A stretch of DNA of 9,806 bases. Source: Bacteroidota bacterium (GTDB taxonomy: Bacteria; Bacteroidota; Ignavibacteria; SZUA-365). Below, piece after piece: positions 6,449 through 9,806 of the stretch (positions are counted from its first letter, which is position 1; every line of letters starts with the position of its first letter). The stretch is from NCBI GenBank assembly GCA_018224415.1, contig JAGTUZ010000175.1, positions 1 to 9,806 on the forward strand. Direction: 5' to 3'. The notes beneath the pieces are model-generated. The model made no database searches and had not been told where the DNA came from. It saw only the letters and a list, made by a program, of their open reading frames with translations. A program made the translations under genes and the position numbers.

Positions 6449-7810
6449 TTGAACAAGAGCATACGCATCGCCAGCGGCCAGGGCTTCTGGGGTGACCTCA
6501 TCGATGCCCCGTATCAGCAGGTGACGCGGGGACCGGTCGATTATCTGATGATGGATTTTCTGGCCGAAGTCACGATGTCCATCATGCAGAAGCAGAAGCT
6601 TCGCAATCCCGAGCTGGGGTACGCCCGTGATTTGCCCGGACAGGTCGCGCGCATGCTGCCGCACCTGGTGGAGAAAAACATCAAGGTCATCACCAACGGC
6701 GGCGGCGTCAATCCGCTGGCCTGCCGTGACGCCATATTCCGCGAAGCGGAAAAACAGGGCATCAAAGGCCTGAAGATTGGCGTTGTCATGGGTGACGACA
6801 TCCTCGAGCGCATCGATGAACTGACCGCCGAGGGTATCGAGCTGGCGAACATGGAGAGCGGCGGACCGATCACCGACATCCGTGACCGCATCGTCTCCGC
6901 GAACGTGTACTTCGGCGCGTATCCCATCGTGGAGGCCCTGCGGCAGGGAGCGCAGATCATCATTACCGGTCGCACGACGGACACGGGACTGACGCTTGCA
7001 CCGATGATACACGAATTCGGTTGGGCCCGTGATGACTGGGACCGTATGGCCGCCGGCACGGTGGCCGGACACATTCTCGAATGCGGCGGACAGAGCAGCG
7101 GCGGGAATTTCCTCGGCGACTGGAAATCCGTTCCCGACCTGGCGCATATCGGCTTTCCCATCGCCGAGGCGTTTCCCGATGGCACAGTGTTCATCACCAA
7201 ACATGAGCACACGGGTGGACTCGTCTCCGTGGCCACGATCAAGGAGCAACTGCTCTACGAAATCGGCGACCCGCGCGAGTACATCACGCCCGACTGCGTC
7301 GCCGACTTCACCAGCATCCGCCTGCAGCAGGAAGGGGAGAACAGGGTCCGCGTCTCCGATGTGAAGGGACGTCCCGACACGCCGTTCTTCAAGGTTTCGG
7401 CTTCTTATCACGACGGCTATTCCGCCTCGGGCACGCTGACCTACGCCTGGCCGGATGCGCTGGAAAAGGCGCGGGCGGCCGACCGCATTCTTCGCACGCG
7501 GCTCGATGATCTCGGGCTTCACTTCGACGAAATCCTCACGGAATTCGTCGGGCACGATTCATGTTTTGGCCCTCTGGCGCACATGCCGGAAGAAATAAAC
7601 GAGGTGGTGCTGCGCATTGGCGTTCGCGGCAAGGACAGGGAACATGTGACACGCTTCGGCCAGGAACTCGCGCCGCTGATTCTTACCGGTCCGCCTTCGG
7701 TGACAGGATTCGCCGGCGGGCGTCCCAAGCCCAGCGACGTCATTGCCTACTGGCCTGCGCTCATCCCGAAAACCGCTGTTACCCCACAGGTCATCGTGGA
7801 GGAGAACTGA
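6449..7810 (+). CDS. AtuA family protein (acyclic terpene utilisation, former DUF1446), N-terminal domain only
   Basis: The 453-aa protein, starting at TTG, matches the AtuA family (former DUF1446) throughout. Family blocks include IRIASGQGFWGD (5-16), DYLMMDFLAE (31-40), TNGGGVNP (82-89), ANVYFGAYPIVEAL (151-164), ITGRTTDTGLTLAP (172-185), GHILECGGQSSGGNF (207-221) and TKHEHTGGLV (250-259). It is cytoplasmic with no membrane segment. In Pseudomonas, AtuA is encoded with the citronellol/geraniol degradation genes, but its reaction is unknown. Most carriers, apparently including this one, lack the rest of that pathway nearby, so the terpene name should not be taken as function. Compared with the longer Pseudomonas protein, it lacks the C-terminal domain, which is supplied by the next gene. 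Two such genes separated by 1 nt imply a complex. Confidence 0.9.
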   Translation: MNKSIRIASGQGFWGDLIDAPYQQVTRGPVDYLMMDFLAEVTMSIMQKQKLRNPELGYARDLPGQVARMLPHLVEKNIKVITNGGGVNPLACRDAIFREAEKQGIKGLKIGVVMGDDILERIDELTAEGIELANMESGGPITDIRDRIVSANVYFGAYPIVEALRQGAQIIITGRTTDTGLTLAPMIHEFGWARDDWDRMAAGTVAGHILECGGQSSGGNFLGDWKSVPDLAHIGFPIAEAFPDGTVFITKHEHTGGLVSVATIKEQLLYEIGDPREYITPDCVADFTSIRLQQEGENRVRVSDVKGRPDTPFFKVSASYHDGYSASGTLTYAWPDALEKARAADRILRTRLDDLGLHFDEILTEFVGHDSCFGPLAHMPEEINEVVLRIGVRGKDREHVTRFGQELAPLILTGPPSVTGFAGGRPKPSDVIAYWPALIPKTAVTPQVIVEEN

Positions 7811-7811
7811 C

Positions 7812-8153
7812 ATGGCCACAAAACGCATCCGCCTGATTGACATCGCCCATGCCCGCTCCGGTGACAAGGGAGACGCCGGCAACGTTGGAGTGATCGCTCG
7901 CGATGAACGCTTCTATCCCATTCTTCTCGAACAGCTTACCGTGGAGCGGGTGAAGCATCACTTCGCGGGGATCTGCTTCGGAGAAGTCGAACGCTTCGAG
8001 CTTCCCAACCTGGGCGCGCTGAACTTCATCCTCCATAACACACTGGGTGGCGGTGGCACGGTGTCACTGAAAAACGACGCCCAAGGCAAGACGCTCAGTT
8101 CGGCCATGCTCAGGATGGAGATCGACGTCGAGGAAGGACTGCTGCAAGGCTGA
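7812..8153 (+). CDS. AtuA C-terminal (ferredoxin-fold-like) domain protein, separate subunit
   Basis: The 113-aa protein corresponds to the C-terminal domain of long AtuA proteins. Diagnostic blocks are ARSGDKGDAGNVG (14-26) and ELPNLGALNFILHNTLGGGG (63-82), followed by a DAQGKTL segment (89-95). The ATG lies 1 nt after the stop of the AtuA gene, and GGAGGAG at 7798-7804 with a 7-nt spacer gives a strong ribosome site. An upstream in-frame ATG at 7743 is inside the AtuA gene and adds residues without family similarity, so 7812 is preferred. The polar SGDKGD loop is the most conserved feature and may bind a ligand or metal, but that is inference. It probably forms a complex with the preceding product. 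Function unknown beyond family membership. Confidence 0.88.
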   Translation: MATKRIRLIDIAHARSGDKGDAGNVGVIARDERFYPILLEQLTVERVKHHFAGICFGEVERFELPNLGALNFILHNTLGGGGTVSLKNDAQGKTLSSAMLRMEIDVEEGLLQG

Positions 8154-8166
8154 CCGCCTCCGGCCG

Positions 8167-8180
8167 GCATCCCGAGATGC
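8167..8180 (+). other. Small hairpin between the AtuA and transketolase pairs
   Basis: GCATC-CCGA-GATGC is a 5-bp stem with a 4-nt loop, followed by ATTGTTGTTGTT. It sits in the 107-nt gap 8154-8260. The stem is short and the tract after it is not a pure T run, so termination, if any, would be partial. No clear promoter is visible in the gap. Confidence 0.25.
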
Positions 8181-8260
8181 ATTGTTGTTGTTCCCCGACC
8201 GTCTCCGAAAACAGAAGACAATCCGCTCTTTTCATAACAACTCCCACACACCCACCCAAC

Positions 8261-9088
8261 ATGGATTCCACAATCCCGGCTCTGCAGCGATCCGCAAACG
8301 AAATGCGGATCGACATCATACGGATGCTGCAGGCGGCTGCCTCGGGTCACCCCGGCGGTTCGCTTTCAATCATCGATATTCTCACCGTTCTTTTCTTCCG
8401 CTGGATCAAGCGGACGCCTGAAAACGTCGCCGATCCGGACCGGCACCGTTTCATCCTCTCCAAGGGACACGGCGTTCCGGCGCTGTACGCCGTACTCGCG
8501 CGCTGCGGAGTGATTCCGCACGAGGACCTGCAGGGCCTGCGCAAGGTCCACAGCTATCTGCAGGGACACCCGCACAACGGTTCGTTGCCTGCGGTCGAGG
8601 CGAGCACGGGTTCGCTCGGTCAGGGACTGAGCATCGCGCAGGGCATGGCCATGGCCGCCAAGCTCGACGGCAAACCGTACAAGGTCTATTGCGTGATGGG
8701 CGACGGGGAGTCGCAGGAAGGGCAGGCATGGGAAGCCCTGCTGTCGGCCCCGCATCACATGCTCGACAACCTGATTGTGGTTCTCGACTACAACAAGGGC
8801 CAGATCGACGGTCCGACAAACTCCGTGCTCAATCTCGAGCCGGTCGCCGACAAGCTGCGCGCCTTCAACTGGGACGTGCAGGAAGTCGACGGGCACGATC
8901 TCGAAGCCTTCGACAAGGCTGTGGCCCGGGCACAGGAGGAGAACGGGCATCCCCATTTCATCATCGCACACACGGTGAAAGGGAAAGGCGTGTCCTTTAT
9001 GGAACACCCGACGGAATGGCACGGCAAGGCGCCGAACGCGGCGGAAGCCGAGGTCGCGATCAAGGAACTTGAAGCGTTACTCAATTAG
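8261..9088 (+). CDS. Transketolase, N-terminal (TPP pyrophosphate-binding) subunit
   Basis: A 275-aa N-terminal half of a split transketolase, the usual size. Transketolase transfers two-carbon units between sugar phosphates in the non-oxidative pentose phosphate pathway. Visible are SGHPGGSLS (28-36), SKGH (67-70), STGSLGQGLS (115-124) and the TPP/Mg motif starting at GDGESQEG (147-154) and ending at DYNKGQIDG (176-184). EWHGKAP (252-258) contributes the substrate-side His. The Lys after HG (K256) and Gln181 resemble animal transketolases rather than E. coli or yeast. The ATG at 8261 has no Shine-Dalgarno site; an in-frame ATG at 8177 would add 28 residues unlike the family and overlaps the hairpin. 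The C-terminal subunit follows after 18 nt and both halves are needed for activity. Confidence 0.92.
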   Translation: MDSTIPALQRSANEMRIDIIRMLQAAASGHPGGSLSIIDILTVLFFRWIKRTPENVADPDRHRFILSKGHGVPALYAVLARCGVIPHEDLQGLRKVHSYLQGHPHNGSLPAVEASTGSLGQGLSIAQGMAMAAKLDGKPYKVYCVMGDGESQEGQAWEALLSAPHHMLDNLIVVLDYNKGQIDGPTNSVLNLEPVADKLRAFNWDVQEVDGHDLEAFDKAVARAQEENGHPHFIIAHTVKGKGVSFMEHPTEWHGKAPNAAEAEVAIKELEALLN

Positions 9089-9106
9089 ACAGGACACGAC
9101 AGCAGC

Positions 9107-9806
9107 ATGGCTAAAGCAACACGCGTTTCGTTTGGTGAACAGCTGGTGGAACTCGGGGCGACGCACCCCGACCTCGTCGTGTTCGACGCGGACCTTTCCA
9201 AGTCCACACAGTCGCAGCTCTTTGCGGCTGTATATCCCGACCGTTTTTTCGAGATGGGCATTCAGGAACACAACATGATCGGCGCCGCCGCCGGCATGGC
9301 GCTCAGCGGCAAGAATCCCTTCATCTGTTCTTTCTCCACGTTCGTGGTGGGGCGTTTCGAGGTCATCCGGATGTCCATCGGCTACAGCGAAGCCAACGTC
9401 ACCGTTGTCGGTACGCATTGCGGCGTGGCGATCGGGGAGGACGGCTATTCGCAGATGGCGCTCGAGGACATCGCCCTCATGCGCACCCTCCCCAATATGA
9501 CAATCATCCAGCCAGTCGATGATCGCGAGACAAAGCAGGCCGTGAGCTTCCTCGCCGATCATGTGGGTCCGGCCTTCCTGCGCCTGACGCGTCAGGGGCT
9601 CGAAGACATCCACGGTGATGACTACCGATTCCAGTTCGGCAAGGCCGACGTGCTGCACGATGGCAATGACGCCGTAGTTTTTGCCACCGGTGGCGTTGTG
9701 TACAACGCGCTCAAGGCGGCAGAGGACCTCGCCGGCGAGGGCATCAACCTTCGGGTGGTGAACATCCACACCATTGCGCCGCTCGACGTCGACTACGTCG
9801 TGCAGG
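9107..9806 (+). CDS. Transketolase, C-terminal (TPP pyrimidine-binding) subunit, cut by right edge
   Basis: From ATG 9107 the frame is open for 233 codons to the window end. It encodes the pyrimidine-binding domain (about 5-165) and the start of the C-terminal domain (from about 178). FEMGIQEHNMIG (48-59) includes the catalytic glutamate E54 that activates TPP. GEDGYSQMALEDIALMR (110-126) is the substrate-side loop; Gln116 stands where E. coli and yeast enzymes have His (GEDGPTHQ), as in human transketolase (GEDGPSQM). THCGVAIGED (103-112) and RLTRQG (159-164) are typical. A full subunit is usually about 310-330 aa, so roughly the last quarter is missing. The ATG has only a distant AGGA. A deoxyxylulose phosphate synthase is less likely because the halves are separate and the loop lacks the GPTHHG pattern. 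Confidence 0.92.
   Translation, partial: MAKATRVSFGEQLVELGATHPDLVVFDADLSKSTQSQLFAAVYPDRFFEMGIQEHNMIGAAAGMALSGKNPFICSFSTFVVGRFEVIRMSIGYSEANVTVVGTHCGVAIGEDGYSQMALEDIALMRTLPNMTIIQPVDDRETKQAVSFLADHVGPAFLRLTRQGLEDIHGDDYRFQFGKADVLHDGNDAVVFATGGVVYNALKAAEDLAGEGINLRVVNIHTIAPLDVDYVVQ

Noticed and set aside
6314..7555. 413-aa minus-strand open frame opposite the AtuA gene
   Set aside because: No domain is recognisable, and the plus strand matches AtuA family blocks from end to end.

Overview
The window reads as chromosomal DNA of a GC-rich (roughly 60% by eye) member of the Bacteroidota/Chlorobiota/Ignavibacteriota assemblage. The strongest clue is a large secreted Asp-box protein ending in a type IX secretion (por) sorting domain with a YPNP motif. 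T9SS is essentially confined to this group. One promoter-like site (TTTG-N19-TAccTTca) also resembles the Bacteroidota housekeeping consensus. Several genes nevertheless carry clear GGAGG Shine-Dalgarno sites, unlike many classical Bacteroidota, so a deep lineage (Ignavibacteria, Kapabacteria or Rhodothermia type) is plausible. The placement is inference.

Layout. Positions 1-1714 are a compact minus-strand operon: amrA (AMMECR1 domain), then amrB (MEMO family) 3 nt downstream, then a GTG-started Rossmann/DUF2520-type protein whose start overlaps the amrB stop and which runs off the left edge. After a divergent intergenic gap, 1879-4569 (+) encodes the 896-aa T9SS-targeted beta-propeller protein. 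It is followed by a strong, apparently bidirectional hairpin terminator and a short array of TGTCATN heptads. Convergent to it, 4722-6134 (-) encodes a 12-helix proton-oligopeptide-transporter (POT)-like permease. The 314-nt divergent gap at 6135-6448 holds a 12-bp direct repeat on the permease side and a promoter-like site on the other side.

Positions 6449-9806 (+) hold two tightly arranged pairs. The first is an AtuA-family protein with its AtuA C-terminal-type small partner, encoded as separate genes 1 nt apart. The second is a split transketolase, with an N-terminal TPP-binding subunit and a C-terminal subunit cut by the right edge. The transketolase carries active-site residues that look like the animal-type enzyme rather than the E. 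coli/yeast type.

Most genes are recognisable families. The poorly understood parts are the AMMECR1-MEMO-DUF2520 operon, the stand-alone split AtuA module, and the small intergenic repeats. I found no mobile element, CRISPR array, tRNA or rRNA.
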